Notes: a model not told the origin generated them from the letters alone. A stretch of 64,000 nt of DNA from Moringa oleifera (GCA_021397835.1 JAJFZO010000836.1:496001-560000); one strand, 5' to 3'. Numbered from the stretch's first letter, positions 1 to 12,033 are shown. Numbers and translations: made by a program.

Positions 1-1290
1 CTTCTTAGAGAACCATCAATGAGGCAAACACATAGAATAATAGAAAAACCGTTTGGGGTGAGGGAACTTTAATCCATATATATGATAACCCTCATGGTTC
101 CCTGTCATGGGCCACTATCTCTTAGGAGTCTACGCTAAGTGCCTAACCACGTTCTTACCAAGAGATGTATCCGGTATTGGGTTTTTAGGCTTACTCGATT
201 GGTTTGAAACAACCAACCTATTTTATTGAATTAAAATACTTATAATTAAATAGATTATGTGTATTTGATTCAGCTATTGTTGATTGAGTTGATTGGGTTT
301 AGATCTTCTTAGACGACTATTAATGAGGTAAATACATAGAAGAATAAAAAAAATCTATTAGGGACAGGGAACTTTAGTCTATATATATAATAATAATCCT
401 GATGAGTCCCCATCATGGATTACCATCTCCTACGAGTCTACACTAGCCATCTAACCACATTCTTTCTAAGAGATGTATCCAATATTGGACTATCAGTCTT
501 ACTCGATTGGATTAAGACAATCAACATATTTTATTAAATCAAAATACTTACAATTAAATAGATCATGCGTATTTGATTTAATTATGTTGATTGAGTTGTA
601 TGGGGTTAGATCTACATAAATGGCCATTAATGAGGCAAACACATAGAAGAATTAAAAAACCTATTGAGGCGAGAGACTTTAGTCTATATCTTTAATGATT
701 TTGATGAATCTCCCATTATGGGCTGATTGAGTTGTTTGGGATTAGATCTTAAGATGATCATTGATGAGGCAAACAGATAGAAGAATAAAAAAAACTATGA
801 ACTTTAGTCCATATATATAATAATCTTGATGAGTCCCCCATCCTCGGCTACCATCTCTTAAGAGTTTATACTAACTGTTTAATCACATTCTTATTGAGAG
901 ATGTATTTGGTATTAGGCTAGCAAGCTTACTCGATTGGATTAAAACCACGAACATATTTTATTAAATCAAAATACTTACAATTAATAGATTATGCATATT
1001 TGATTCAGCTATTGTTGATTGAGTTGTTTGGGGTTAGGTCTTTCTGAGATGACCATCAATGAGGCGAACATATAGAATAATACAAAAACCTATTGAGGAG
1101 TGGGGACTTTAGTTTATATATAATGATCTGCATGGATCCTCTATCATGGGCTTCTATTTTCTATGAGTCTACACTAACCGATTAATTACATTCTTATTAA
1201 GAGATATATCCGATATTGAGCTATCGGTCTTATTCAATTGGATTAAGATGATCAATACATTTTATTAAATTAAAATACTTACAATTAATA
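1..1290. repeat. Tandem array of a diverged ~300-bp repeat
   Basis: The phrase gaggcaaacacatag recurs with variants near 21, 325, 632, 766 and 1061, giving spacings of about 304, 307, 134 and 295 bases. Each unit then has 'actttagtccatatatat', 'agagatgtatcc' and 'ttactcgattgg' in the same order. The third unit is cut short and joins the fourth near 720. The array continues past the left edge. No coding capacity is seen. It resembles a short satellite or a degenerate tandem element, possibly within an intron of the gene whose last exons lie at 1488-1696. Confidence 0.85.
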
Positions 1291-1487
1291 GCAACCCACA
1301 ATGTAAAAGGATTCTAGCAAAACAATTCTTTTGAATGAGTAATGCCTATTTTTCGCCATGTTGAGTCATCTAGTTGTGAAAAACTATTGGTGCTAGCTTT
1401 GATGGCAATATGCACCAATTGCCAAAAACAAGAATGTTGGCATTCAAATGCCTTATTCATAGATGTGGAACATTTGGTTACGTGCAG

Positions 1488-1696
1488 GACTAGAACCAGC
1501 TGTGTTTGCTGCACTTGTTCCCAACAGTGCTGATAAGCCACTGCAGGAGTTGATAGAAGAGATTATAGGGGACCATGAATTGTTGGTGAGTTGGTTTTCC
1601 ATTGTTACATTTGCAGTAATTTATATGCGATCATCAGATTGACCTCATAAGAAAATTCTGCTTGTGCAGACTGGAAAAGAATCTGACTCAGCATAG
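1488..1696 (+). CDS. Probable last two exons of an unrecognised gene
   Basis: An exon-like block at 1488-1585 follows a 'gtgcag' acceptor and ends at a GTGAGT donor. It reads LEPAVFAALVPNSADKPLQE, then an acidic stretch ending DHELL. It joins in phase to 1670-1696 after a 'cttgtgcag' acceptor, which reads TGKESDSA and stops. Splice sites, phase and protein-like composition agree, but I do not recognise the family. A start at 1463 (ATG, directly after an in-frame stop) could instead make a small unspliced ORF. The upstream part would lie left of or within the repeat array. It may be a decayed fragment. Confidence 0.35.
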
Positions 1697-1709
1697 AAAT
1701 GAAGAGTAA

Positions 1710-4700
1710 AGACTTGGAAGGTCAGGGAAACCGCCTCAATCCATGTGTGTTTCTGTAGTTAACTCTGGTCTGGTTCTGTGTGTTGATGTGGAAAGAGAAC
1801 ATTTACAACATTGGGTGCATATCCATAGAAGTTGCAGAAACTTTATGTAAGAGTCTTCTTGTAACTATTACCCTGCCTTAAGAAGTGGCAAGGAAAATTA
1901 GGTAGGATTGCTTTCCTACTCAAATATCTTAGGTCAATATTCCAATTTTTAGGGTTGATATAGTTGAAGATTACTGATAATTGGAATTTGAGACATGGTC
2001 AACATCTTAAACATGTGATCAGACAAAAATTCCTTTTAATGTTATAATTCATGATTGCACAATATATTGGAACTTTATTTTGTCAACCTTTAAGGAAAAG
2101 CATTTGCAGAAACATTCCTGGCAATGGTTTCTTCAAGTCAGCCTATATGCATACAAGAGAGCTTAACTAAGCCATCAGATAAGCCATCCAACCAGTCACA
2201 CAAGTCATTCTAAAAATATTAGGCCATGGAAAAAGGTTTTCTGATTAATTTCCGGGGTAAGAACATGAAGTTTGTAATTAGCTATCAATCTCTTGTTTTT
2301 CGGCAGAAAGAGAATACCTCTTTTTTTTTTTTTAAATAATAATTTTATGCAAAGGAAGAACAAGAGAGAGAGGTAAGGGGAGTACTCGTATGGAATCAGA
2401 ACTGCATGCAATCAGGCATAAACAAGTTGCTAGGGTACAAATACATGACAATCTTCCATCAACTTGTGGGCCACCTGTGAAACTCCTGGTTATCAGACGT
2501 TGCGAATATCCCTACCTTTTGGTACAATGCTCTCATTTGGTAAATCGTTTCTGAATTGAGCTAAGTTCATTTGAATCAGCATCCCGGTTTTGTGAAATTC
2601 TTGAATATGGTTCGAGCAGGATCAAGCATAATTTACGAATCAAATCCCCACTTTTCCCAAAATGACAGCTGCAAAAGAACAAAGAAGAGGAAGCAGGTCC
2701 TGAAAAGTTTATTTCGAAAATTCACATTTGGAAAATGGAGATCAGCTTTTATCCCCAAATACTCACACTTGCCATATTCCGACATGTGAAATGCTGAAAT
2801 CATTTTTCCAAAACCTAAATAGGTGCCCAAGTGAGATCTGAAGATCCATAAAGGAGATGATCCCCAGATTATCCTCCAAGCCTATTTTTGGCATCCAAAA
2901 GCTTGTCCCCTTCAATTCTCTTGTTTTTTTTCTTTTTCCCTTTTTTTCTTTTTTATTTTTTGATAAGAATCTCCTTCAATTCTCCTCCACATAGAAGCAT
3001 TTATAACAAAATAAGTACCCTTAGCATGAGATAGCAATACACTTGAATAAAGAAAGAAAAAAGTGCATTTTTCAACGGATGAAGTTTTCATCAGCATGGA
3101 AAATTTTGATGTTATGATCAAATGCAACAGAGATCATAAATGAGGAGCATCAAAACATTTTTTTTTTTAAAAAAAAAAATCAGGAGCACCAAAACCTTCA
3201 GTCTCCCCTCTTCTATTTCTCATCCTTTTTGCTCCAATGGATGCATTAATGGGGGAAGCCCTGTCCTAAGCCATGTCCCATTTGAAATGAAGACAAGATT
3301 TTGACCAAGTTCTCCGTAAACCACAGAGGGATTTACCAGCTAAGGTAATAAATTTCCAAAATTTTGAAAACATTGCAGCAAAAGGGCTGCTCTCTATAAC
3401 GATCTGATGGGTGGGCAACAAAAGATACCCTTATATAACAATCTGTTTTACATGATAATTGAAGGAAACTTCCAGAACATGATTCACTGTCATGACAATA
3501 AGAGATAAATTTTTGAATTTAGAAGATAGCTTCCTCTTTCCATTGTCTAGTTTACAACCTCGTAAACCACATAGGAAAGTTGCCGAAGGCTTTTCAAACC
3601 CAGCCACTGCAAGAGGATAGTGTAAAAGCAACTAGATGTGCATTGAGATCGAAGAGCAGCTTTTTGTTGTAACATCCAATAAACAAAATTAACAGCTATA
3701 GATTACCACTCACTTAAAATCAAACTGGACTTTATACATCCTACATTTGATCAACATGAGAAAATAGAATATCATACAGTATAGGCTTGCATTTGGAAGC
3801 CTATAATGAAAAGAAATAGCAAGAGGAGCGACCTAAAACCTACCTAAGTACTTATACCAAGAACATTAATAGAGATCACATTGCATTGCATCATTTGGTG
3901 AGAAAACCCTATTCCAAAGTCTCCAAGGCCCCATTCTCATTCCAGAGGCTGGTAGAAAGTTATAGTCAGCAATTAATCATTAAAGAGAGAGAAAGAGAGA
4001 GAGAACTTATATTCATTAACCTTTCAGAAAATAATTATCATTTTGATATCTTTTTCAGAAGTTCAGGAAGACATGTTGTATGGAACTTATTAACGCTTTC
4101 ACAAGTATGGCCCAAACACTCAGCATTTCGTACAATAAGGATTGAATTTGAATGTGTCCCTTCTCCTGCTCCTAAGTTTTATGTTTTCAACCCCAAAGCC
4201 AGTAAAATTTGGCCTTATTGCCGATAAGTTGTAAAGGAAAGATCTATGACTTTTGGCCATGAACCTCTTTTGCCTATAAATCTGCCACTAGCTCCCCTAT
4301 GACTCCAACCCAGGCTACATTGGATTGGTATCAAAACCAAAATATGGCTGCAATTGGAGTGTGATAGATTTCTTAACAACATGGCCATCAAGAGCGAGAT
4401 GATTAAAGCAAATGGAATGAAGATCATAAGCAGGAAGGTATAAGAATTTGTAACAACGGCAAAAAGATTTTTTTTTCATTATTATTTTTATTAGATGAGA
4501 AAACGAGATAGGTGAAACAAATAAAATCTCAGGAGTCATTGCTGCCTCCAATGAGGCAAACAATTTACTGACAAAGCCTTAAAGAGAACTCTTTTTCCCA
4601 ACAAGGGGGTATTGATGCAACAAACATTAAAGAGCAAGTTTTCATATGTAACAGTCCAGCCACAAGGTTTCAGAAAAATTTAAAGGCTCATCAAAGCTTG

Positions 4701-5418
4701 AGCATTTCTATGGTTATGTTTTTTGCTTTTGCTTCATGATATTTTCTTAATTCTTTGCCTGTTCAGATTTGGACTGAGCTTAAGGATTTTCAATTTATTT
4801 GGCCTTATTAGGATAGTTTTCCTATGTCTACAATAGTCTGCTTAGATTAAGGTTTTAAGTAATATGCAAGCAATTAGAATCAGTTGTCGTTCGGTTTAAC
4901 ATAATTCAGACATGTAGTTTCTATTGTTACTTACATTTTGACATGTGCAACTCGTACAACACCAGACTTTTTATTGTGAAAAAGAGTAAAGAACTTGTAT
5001 TTTTACAACTTTTGGAAAATCTATCTGTTTGTTTTGGAATCTGATATTTGTAGCTGTTGGATTCCATCTTAATCTACCAGGGGAAGGCAAAATTTGGCTT
5101 AGCATTCCGGGTGGAAGGCTACTCTTCAACATCCTTTACGATGTGCTAAGCCACTTTCATAAGAATTCTTTTTCTTCAATTCACCCTCTAAAAACTACTA
5201 TCATCGACCTAATATGGGCAACTTTGTTAAACAAGAATGATGAGATTGGAACCTAGTAATGTATCATGGGCACATCCAAATAAATAAAATATTGCACTTG
5301 CTGTTCCTAATTACTAAACCAGGATGAGCAGATGGTTCATCAAAACTTAGAAATTGTAGCAGTGGTCTTATGGGAGGAACGTACCTGCAATGACCCACTT
5401 CAAAAGTACCAACCAAAA
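1710..5418. other. Gene-free stretch
   Basis: No supportable gene seen. It holds homopolymer runs (T near 2321-2333 and 2929-2960, T/A near 3160-3178) and a GA-rich microsatellite at about 3983-4003. Short ORFs occur on both strands without splice context or recognisable domains. Confidence 0.6.
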
Positions 5419-6177
5419 TCACTCCTCCTCATCACTCTCATCACTAAAGTAGCTGGCCTTCTTCACCACCTTCCTCTTCTTTTCTTCTGCCTCTCCTCGT
5501 CTCCTCAGCCTTTCCTCCGCCCCATCATCCACCACCGACGCCCAATTCTCCTCCTCAAACCCCTCCGTTTCCCCGTCACCTCCATCGTCCTCCTCCTCCA
5601 CTTCTCTCCTCTTCCCCCTTCTCGACGGCACGGGCCTTTCCCTCGGGCCCAGCTGATTTCTGGGACACTCGTACGACAAATGCCCGCAAGCGCCACATTC
5701 GTAGCACCTCGATTTGTCCTTGTATACCCTCTTCCTTATGAACTCGGCGGCGCGTCCATTGTCAGCAGCAATGGCGACGGTGAGAGTGCGTCCATTGAGG
5801 ACCTTTCCGTGCATGCCACGCACCGCTTTGAGTGCATCATCGCGAGAGACAAAGAGGACAAAGGCGACGCCACGGGACTGGCGGGTCTGGCGGTCTTTGA
5901 GGATGGTAACACGGCCGACCTTGCCAAAGGTGGAAAAGAGCGTGTGGAGATCGGAGTTGGTAAGGGAGTAATCGAGGTTCGACACGTAGACCGTCGATTT
6001 CGAAGGGGCAAGGCCACCGGAACCGTGGGATTTCTTGGCCCCACCGACGTGGGGCGTATTCCTGCTGTTACTTGTGTTGGGATTTGACGATGACGACGTG
6101 GAAGCGGAAGAGTACCTGTAGTAGAAAGTTTCATCTTCATCACTGTCGCTGTTCTCCTTCTTCCTCTTTTGAGTCAT
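5419..6177 (-). CDS. U11/U12-31K: U11/U12 small nuclear ribonucleoprotein 31 kDa protein (ZCRB1-like), minor spliceosome
   Basis: A single uninterrupted frame of 252 residues. Residues 1-60 are a Ser/Asn-rich low-complexity head. Residues 62-137 form an RRM with RNP2 VYVSNL and RNP1 [13 protein letters not shown] knuckle [14 protein letters not shown] follows at 158-171. The tail is Arg/Glu-rich and ends FSDESDEEE. This RRM-plus-CCHC order and length match the plant U11/U12-31K family, a component of the U11/U12 di-snRNP that takes part in recognising U12-type introns in the nucleus; Arabidopsis At3g10400 is about the same size. I chose the Met at 6177 (MTQKRKK) because it begins the family-like charged head; an in-frame Met 11 codons upstream (6210) is less likely. 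Long ORFs on the opposite strand are codon-bias shadows. Confidence 0.95.
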   Translation of the reverse strand: MTQKRKKENSDSDEDETFYYRYSSASTSSSSNPNTSNSRNTPHVGGAKKSHGSGGLAPSKSTVYVSNLDYSLTNSDLHTLFSTFGKVGRVTILKDRQTRQSRGVAFVLFVSRDDALKAVRGMHGKVLNGRTLTVAIAADNGRAAEFIRKRVYKDKSRCYECGACGHLSYECPRNQLGPRERPVPSRRGKRREVEEEDDGGDGETEGFEEENWASVVDDGAEERLRRRGEAEEKKRKVVKKASYFSDESDEEE

Positions 6178-6329
6178 CTTCGAGCGGAGAAAAAAGAGAG
6201 TTTTCGTCACTACAGAGCGGTTTAACGCCTAAGCTTACCTCCGAGATCAGAGGCCCTCGGTCCATTTGTAGTTTAACCCGAACTGTAATCAGATTCTGCT
6301 TTAACCGGGTCGGGCTAAATTTATTTATT

Positions 6330-7498
6330 TAAAACTAATCAATTCCAGATTGTAAATTTTTTTTATCAAGTTATTGAAAGCAATTAAACAGATCAGCTGG
6401 ATGATATTGTAAAATCCAACTTATTTAAATTTAAAGAATATTATATATAAAAATTTATTTATATGAAAATATTTATCATAAAAAATTTAATAACATGATT
6501 TACTATTTTTTTGTTAATTTTTGTTTATAAATGTTAAAATTTTATAATATAATATTTTCCAATAAATTTGTTTATGTGAAAATATTTAAATAACTCTATT
6601 TATTATTTTTTATAAATTTTAAAATTTTAAAATCTAATTTTATGTAATAAATTTATTTATATGAAAAAATTTATCATAAAAAATTTAATAACATGATTTA
6701 TTGTTTTCTTAATTTTTGTTTATAAATGTTAAATTAATAAAATATATTCACTTTTAAATATTTATGAATGTATAATATTTTCATTAACATTATTAAATAT
6801 ATTTAATATCATATTTTTTTTGAATTTTGATAAAATAATAAATTATTCAGAAAATATCTTTTGTGAACATTTTTTCAAGAATTTAATTTCTAAAAATACC
6901 AAATCTTATCTTTTTTTATAATTTTATAATTCACGTGATTGTATAAAAATGTCAATTAAAAACATTTAAAAGATAATATCTCAGATACAAACCATATATT
7001 TTAACATTATGATGGCATAATTTCATAATAGTACTCACCTTTTATTAAATAAAAGTCCCATCCTTGCACTTTCATAGTAATAAAGAAATTAACTCGAGAT
7101 AAAAAAACTTATTTAATGAGAAAAATATAACTTTTTTAAAAAAAATTATATTGGGAGAGTTTATATATATAATTATGTAAAATTTTAATATTTATTTTAT
7201 ATTATCAAATGAATTTTGATATTCAAAAGTTATTAATCCAACTTTGATTTATTAATTCATGTTAACAATATTAAAATTAAATTTTTTTATTAATATAAAT
7301 TGAAATTATTATTAGAAAACAATTTAAAATTTTTTAAAACTAAAAAATATATTTTTTAAAACTAAAAAATATATTTTTTAAAAAATTTGTATAATCAAAA
7401 TTTTATAAATATAATTTATTAATATCATTTTAAAATATTTTTTTAATAAATTAAAATTAAAATTTTGATTCAATATTTTTAATATAAAAATTTATTTA
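6330..7498. other. AT-rich intergenic DNA between divergent genes
   Basis: Very AT-rich sequence between U11/U12-31K (minus) and the BORCS8-like gene (plus). It holds a direct repeat (6451 and 6649) and a 20-bp duplication near 7335-7375. One CACGTG occurs at 6932. No coding signal seen. Confidence 0.7.
6451..6736. repeat. Imperfect direct repeat, period about 198 bp
   Basis: A block of about 52 bases starting aaatttatttatatgaaa and ending aataacatgattta occurs at 6451 and again at 6649 with very few changes. It is followed in both copies by 'tttttgtttataaatgttaaa'-like sequence. A weaker copy begins near 6566. Confidence 0.75.
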
Positions 7499-7500
7499 AC

Positions 7501-7592
7501 CACGTGATATAAATATAAGAAAAACGTGTGTGAGTCTCATATATATCAGGAAGGCATGGAGATAGCACGTGCAATACTCGTGAGTTCACGTG
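7501..7592. promoter_or_regulatory. Cluster of three G-boxes (CACGTG)
   Basis: Perfect palindromic CACGTG occurs at 7501-7506, 7566-7571 and 7587-7592, with an extra ACGTG at about 7524. They sit 107-198 bases upstream of the TATA-like element at 7699. G-boxes are known plant bZIP/bHLH binding sites. That they regulate this promoter is inference. Confidence 0.55.
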
Positions 7593-7698
7593 CATTCCCG
7601 CCCCACCCGAACCCCCCTTATTTTTTGTTTTAAGATATGCTGCTTTATCACGGAACGATCAACGTCTTGTCTGTATATGTTGCCGTTAGTTGAGTTGC

Positions 7699-7707
7699 TA
7701 TATATAT
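7699..7707 (+). promoter_or_regulatory. TATA box of the BORCS8-like gene
   Basis: TATATATAT lies about 30 bases before a purine-rich GAGAGAAGAGAG leader. Transcription probably starts near 7730. The leader exon contains the TCTAGGGTTTTC-type sequence common in plant 5'UTRs and ends at a GTAAGT donor at 7837. Confidence 0.55.
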
Positions 7708-7729
7708 CTCCTGTAAGAGGAGAGAAGAG

Positions 7730-7836
7730 AGAGGAATGGTTCAAGCGGAGAGATAAAGTAAAGAAGCTTCTTCGATGTGCGAGCTTGCATCTTTCTTTTC
7801 GACCTACGCTCAAAATCCGGTCTTCTAGGGTTTTCT
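7730..7836 (+). other. 5' untranslated exon of the BORCS8-like gene with short uORFs
   Basis: Predicted noncoding first exon between the TATA box and a strong donor (T|GTAAGTTCC). It has an ATG at 7736 opening a six-codon ORF, and a second ATG at about 7774 (MCELASFF start) that stops at the TAG in 'ttctaggg'. The boundary at the 5' side is a guess from TATA spacing. Confidence 0.5.
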
Positions 7837-10287
7837 GTAAGTTCCTTTATCCCTTTTCAGTGATTCAGCGTTTTCTTGTTCTAATTTTGTTGATGTTCTT
7901 TGCACTGCTTGGTAACTTTGTTTATGGGACCAATCAATGGATAGCGAATTTTTTTGAATTGGTTTTTCTTTGTTGCTTATTCTGTCTAATTGATATGTGG
8001 TTATTGTTTTAAATACTGGATCTCAACTCTGTTGGTTCAGCTTGTGGCACTATGCTTGGGCTGCGATTGCTTCCGGGAATTTCTTTTGTTTCCTTTTACA
8101 GAAAGAAATCTCAATCAGTATTCACAGGATTCCCAATTTTGGACCCTACTGTAGAAACAGTCTAACAATTCCTTCCATGAACTACTGTGTCACTACTGCA
8201 GTATGGAGAACAGTTTCTTGTAATCTTTATGTGTTTTGGTTTAACATTGAACACTTCCTGCGGGAAAATAGTGTGTAATATTGCATCATAACAACTTGCA
8301 TAGGACTTGCTGAAGTAAAAAATGTTTCCTTTGAGAATTGGGTGGAGTTGCTCTTCCATCTCAGATAGGAAAACATTCATCAGTATCATTGTTAGCTTAT
8401 GAGGTGGTAAGTATGAGCTACTTATTTATGACCTCCACCCACAATCATGAGATAGACTTTTTGGAGGTGTGTTTGATTGCATTATTACTTGGCGGGAGAT
8501 AAAAGTGAATTTGATTAATGTAATTCAGGGAGAGGGGTGAAGGTCAGAATCTATACCAGGAGAAATCATAGGTGTTGATGGGAATTAGATCTACTTGATA
8601 TGTAACTTATCTATATCTTGGTGTTTTATTCTCTTGTGGATAATAAACTTGAACTAGAGATGTCATAAGTTAAAAGTTCAATTAGATATGTGAATTCTAT
8701 GTGATTCTTAAGTTGGAGGAAAAATGAAAATCATGAAGATAAATCTTGTCAAAACTAAGAATGCAAATTGGAATCATAATATCTTACTTTAATTTGTAAA
8801 ATATGAAGTAGTTACTAGTGTTATTCATATAGAACATTATTTACTGTTAACCTTATCAGGCGACATTTGAGAACGATTTTGGTAAATACTGAACAGAAAT
8901 GCTTAGGATTAACTATTAGAATAGGAAACTATAACCACAAAAGCAAATGTAGACTTTGACTCTTTATCTTTTCCTTTGGTCATATATTATCCTTGAAAAA
9001 TAGAAGGGAGAGGTTATCTGGTTCAAGTTAAAGGCTACAAATGGCTAATCAATATGTCAGAGGACATCTGTGGAGGTTGCGTATTGGCTTGTGGTCCATA
9101 ATTCAATAATATGATGCACTGAGAGTGAACAAGGAAAACCACGATTCCATGCCATTGATAATTGATGATGATATTGTTGTTTCTACTTTTAATCCCCTGA
9201 CGAATTGGCTTTGCTTATTATTCTTTGCTTCCTAAAAAGGAACTCCACTTTTGATCTTCAGTGATATCCATACATTGTTTACTTCAATACCTTTTGAACA
9301 AGTGTTGCAAATTTAGTGTCTGCAGACTCTTCTTTGGTATTTGAATAACTCTCCTGTTAACTTGGACAAGTAAACAAGGGCTAGTGAGGGCCCAGAAGTT
9401 TCTTGAGGATGGAGGTAGCTATTGTAACTTTTTTATGTTTAATGGTTCTGGGTAACATGAAATCATTTGCCTAAGGTGGTCATTACATTTAACAAATATG
9501 CTAGCGTCATTTGCTCCGTAGGAACAGTTTAAACATATAGTTTCAGAATATAACTTCTGTTAGCAGTAATGATCTATGCATGTTGTGTTTAATCATTATC
9601 ATGAAAACTACAACTAAATGGAGAATTATCCTGGCTGTATGGGGTCATCTTTCCCAGCATTATTTTCAGCCTAAGGTCAGAACTCCTGCCAACCTCTTCT
9701 CCCTTATGCATGATCAAGCAAAAATGTAGTTGCTCTATGTATCTATTCGTAATCAATTTTTAATATGTTTGTAATCTACTATGGCCATCTGATCCTTAAA
9801 CTTTTTTTTTTTTTTCCTTTGTTAAAAGGAATGTCCATATCTCAGACATCCTTGAATCCTTCAATTCTGTAAGGCCTCTGCTAAGTTTTTGTTTTTGTTT
9901 TTTTTTTTTAAGAATCCTGTTTATAGGTCACTTGTTTTGGATCTTTTTAATGAGATAATGATGCTTGTCTTTATGATTAACCCTTAGTACAAGGTGCATG
10001 CATTATAGCCATGATATGGAGCTATTTTAAACATGCGATTCTGGTATAAGTCATGTTTGAAAATCAAGCATAATTTGATTCCACCATTGCACTATATGTG
10101 TACGTAGTTGCTTCACCTGATATACCTGATCTACACATAGCCACATGACTTTCAAACTAAAAGCTGTGGCGCTGGTTGGTTGAATTTTATGTATTACAAT
10201 GTTCTTTATGTCTCTCTTGTTTTCTATTTTTGTTTTCCTTTACCTCCTGCTGAAAATGTTTGTCTCTGTAATTTTGGAAAGTAGCAG
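7837..10287 (+). other. Large 5'UTR intron of the BORCS8-like gene
   Basis: Runs from the GTAAGT donor at 7837 to an acceptor in 'gtagcag' just before 10288, so about 2.45 kb. It is T-rich and has poly-T runs near 9800 and 9900. No internal gene was seen; short ORFs here lack support. Confidence 0.55.
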
Positions 10288-10315
10288 TGATGACCAACGG
10301 TTTGCCTTTGACAAG

Positions 10316-11143
10316 ATGCATGAATTCTCCACTGTCGACGGCTTTGTGGAGATAACTGAATGCTTGGCTGAGATGATAAAGTACGTGGCAAATGAACCCT
10401 CGGTAGGGCTTTTCTACATTCAGCAGCACACTCAAAATGCAGTGCCGAACGTCATTAATCTTAAGAATAATGTTGTAGAGAAATCTCACACTACAACTTT
10501 GCACACCGAGGACTTGGAAGATTCTATCACCATGGTGAGGTCAATGAAAGAATGTGGTTCCCCTCTTGCTGATGAGATGATCAGAGACATCAAAAATTCT
10601 TTAGGGATAATGTCAACAAAACAACCAAAGAGAGGGTTGATCCACAAATCAACTTCAGGTTTGCAGATGGGAAGATCTAGCACCTGGGGGTCAGCCACAT
10701 GGGGTCGGAATTCACATTATTTCAAGGATGGTGAAAGCCCTAGTTACTTTTCGACTGTGTTCAAGTCAGCAAGAGAAAGGGCCAGTGCCTTCAAGTGGCC
10801 ACAGCTCGATTCTAAAGAAGTGGAGCGAGTGCAGGACAAGAAGCCACTGTCCTACCCTCATCAACCATTATCAGTTGCATCTGCCAGCTCTAGTTCTTCC
10901 ATACTAGACACGGAAGCTGATGAACTGCCCTTGTCAAGTGAGGTTGCAGATGAAACCCAGGAAGAGCAGGAAGAAGCACAACCTGATAACTTGTCTCATC
11001 ATAAATTATATTCTGTGCTAGAAACTTATGATGATTTCAAGGCTGACAAAGAAGCCAAACTGGAGGAGTGGCTAGGAGGGTCTGATGGCAACCATGATAA
11101 TTGCAAGGGTGCCCACAGCACTGAAGCTTTAAATTTACCTTGA
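10316..11143 (+). CDS. BORCS8 (MEF2BNB)-like protein, plant form
   Basis: One coding exon, 275 residues. The N-terminal 110 residues match the MEF2BNB/BORCS8 family: MHEFSTVDGF, then the hallmark YVANEPSVGLFYIQQHTQNA at 23-42, then a helical segment. In animals BORCS8 is a subunit of BORC, which positions lysosomes on microtubules; the plant role is not established and is inferred only from family. The C-terminal 165 residues are low-complexity, Ser- and Glu-rich, ending in a short acidic helix (YDDFKADKEAKLEEWLG). I took the Met at 10316 because the family-like sequence begins there; the in-frame extension upstream is intronic pyrimidine tract. An ATG at 10290 opens an overlapping out-of-frame ORF. 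It converges with FLD. Confidence 0.85.
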   Translation: MHEFSTVDGFVEITECLAEMIKYVANEPSVGLFYIQQHTQNAVPNVINLKNNVVEKSHTTTLHTEDLEDSITMVRSMKECGSPLADEMIRDIKNSLGIMSTKQPKRGLIHKSTSGLQMGRSSTWGSATWGRNSHYFKDGESPSYFSTVFKSARERASAFKWPQLDSKEVERVQDKKPLSYPHQPLSVASASSSSSILDTEADELPLSSEVADETQEEQEEAQPDNLSHHKLYSVLETYDDFKADKEAKLEEWLGGSDGNHDNCKGAHSTEALNLP

Positions 11144-11553
11144 GAACACTTGGATTTGAGGAAACTGTAGCTTGTAAATACTGTTGTTCTATAATAATCT
11201 CTGAGAAACCATTATATACAGCAAGATTATTGTGCTTTGAAACTTTTCAGCACCTGTTGATATCTATCTCAGATGTATTTCCAGAAAATTTGTGTCAGCC
11301 TGTGCATGGCCTGTGGAGCTTAAACGCCATGCCCAGGCTGTGGGACTTTCTAACATGTGATATTGGAAATTTTAACTGGGTTTGACAGCTTCAGCACTGC
11401 TAAAAGCCTCATAAGCAAAGCAATTCATGTGGCATTGCTTTGGTGAGTTTAAGTTGCTTGGAGGATTAACTGGGGGTGACTGGCCTAGTAATTCAGATTT
11501 TACCAGTTGAGTTTCAACCCTACGACCTGAATTGTCTCTTGTTCTCCAACCCA

Positions 11554-11775
11554 CAATGCATTAGCTTTCTTAACAATACCTGCTTCTTGTAAATTTCATT
11601 GCAGGTCTTCTTTTTTGAATTCCTGTATTTGAAAGAAGAGTCTTGTGAATGGATTGCTTCCCATTCTTTAAACCTGAATGCATTAGCTTTCTAGGTATAT
11701 CCGTCTCTTATACCTTATTCCCTTTTAGGTCTTCTATTTTGAATTCCTGCATCAGATACAAAAAGTCTTCTGAAT
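11554..11775. repeat. Imperfect tandem duplication, about 123 bp
   Basis: Sequence running from 'aatgcattagctttct' through 'aggtcttct' and 'ttttgaattcctg' to 'aagagtcttgtgaa' occurs at 11554-11650, and again in diverged form at 11677-11775. Confidence 0.65.
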
Positions 11776-11937
11776 TTATTTAGAACATCAACTTTCTTAC
11801 AGCTTATCGCATGTTATTTCAAACCTCTGAAAAATCATAACCTTGGTTGCTTCCAAGCTCGGGTCACTTTAATACTCCTGGAGGATCTGTTGAACTTCCA
11901 AACAGTATTTTCCAAGGAAAACCTTTTAATGAAAACA

Positions 11938-12033
11938 GGATGCAGTGAAGTGACCATAATTCGTGATTTTTCCAAAAAGGATTTTGGATGCAGTCAAGTG
12001 ACCATAACTTGTGATTTTTCCAAAAAGGATTTT
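11938..12033. repeat. 48-bp tandem duplication
   Basis: Two adjacent 48-base units (11938-11985 and 11986-12033) begin ggatgcagt and end ccaaaaaggatttt, differing at about three positions. Confidence 0.9.

Noticed and set aside
5332..6087. 251-codon open frame on the + strand
   Set aside because: It is exactly antisense to U11/U12-31K, whose RRM and CCHC motifs are clear; GC-rich exon sequence leaves the other strand open.
5736..6143. 135-codon minus-strand frame overlapping U11/U12-31K
   Set aside because: Out-of-frame shadow of the same exon, without domain similarity.
10199..10315. N-terminal hydrophobic extension of the BORCS8-like frame (MFFMSLLFSIFVFLYLL)
   Set aside because: It translates a T-rich intron end before a plausible acceptor; the family begins at MHEFSTVDGF. 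It is not a real membrane anchor.
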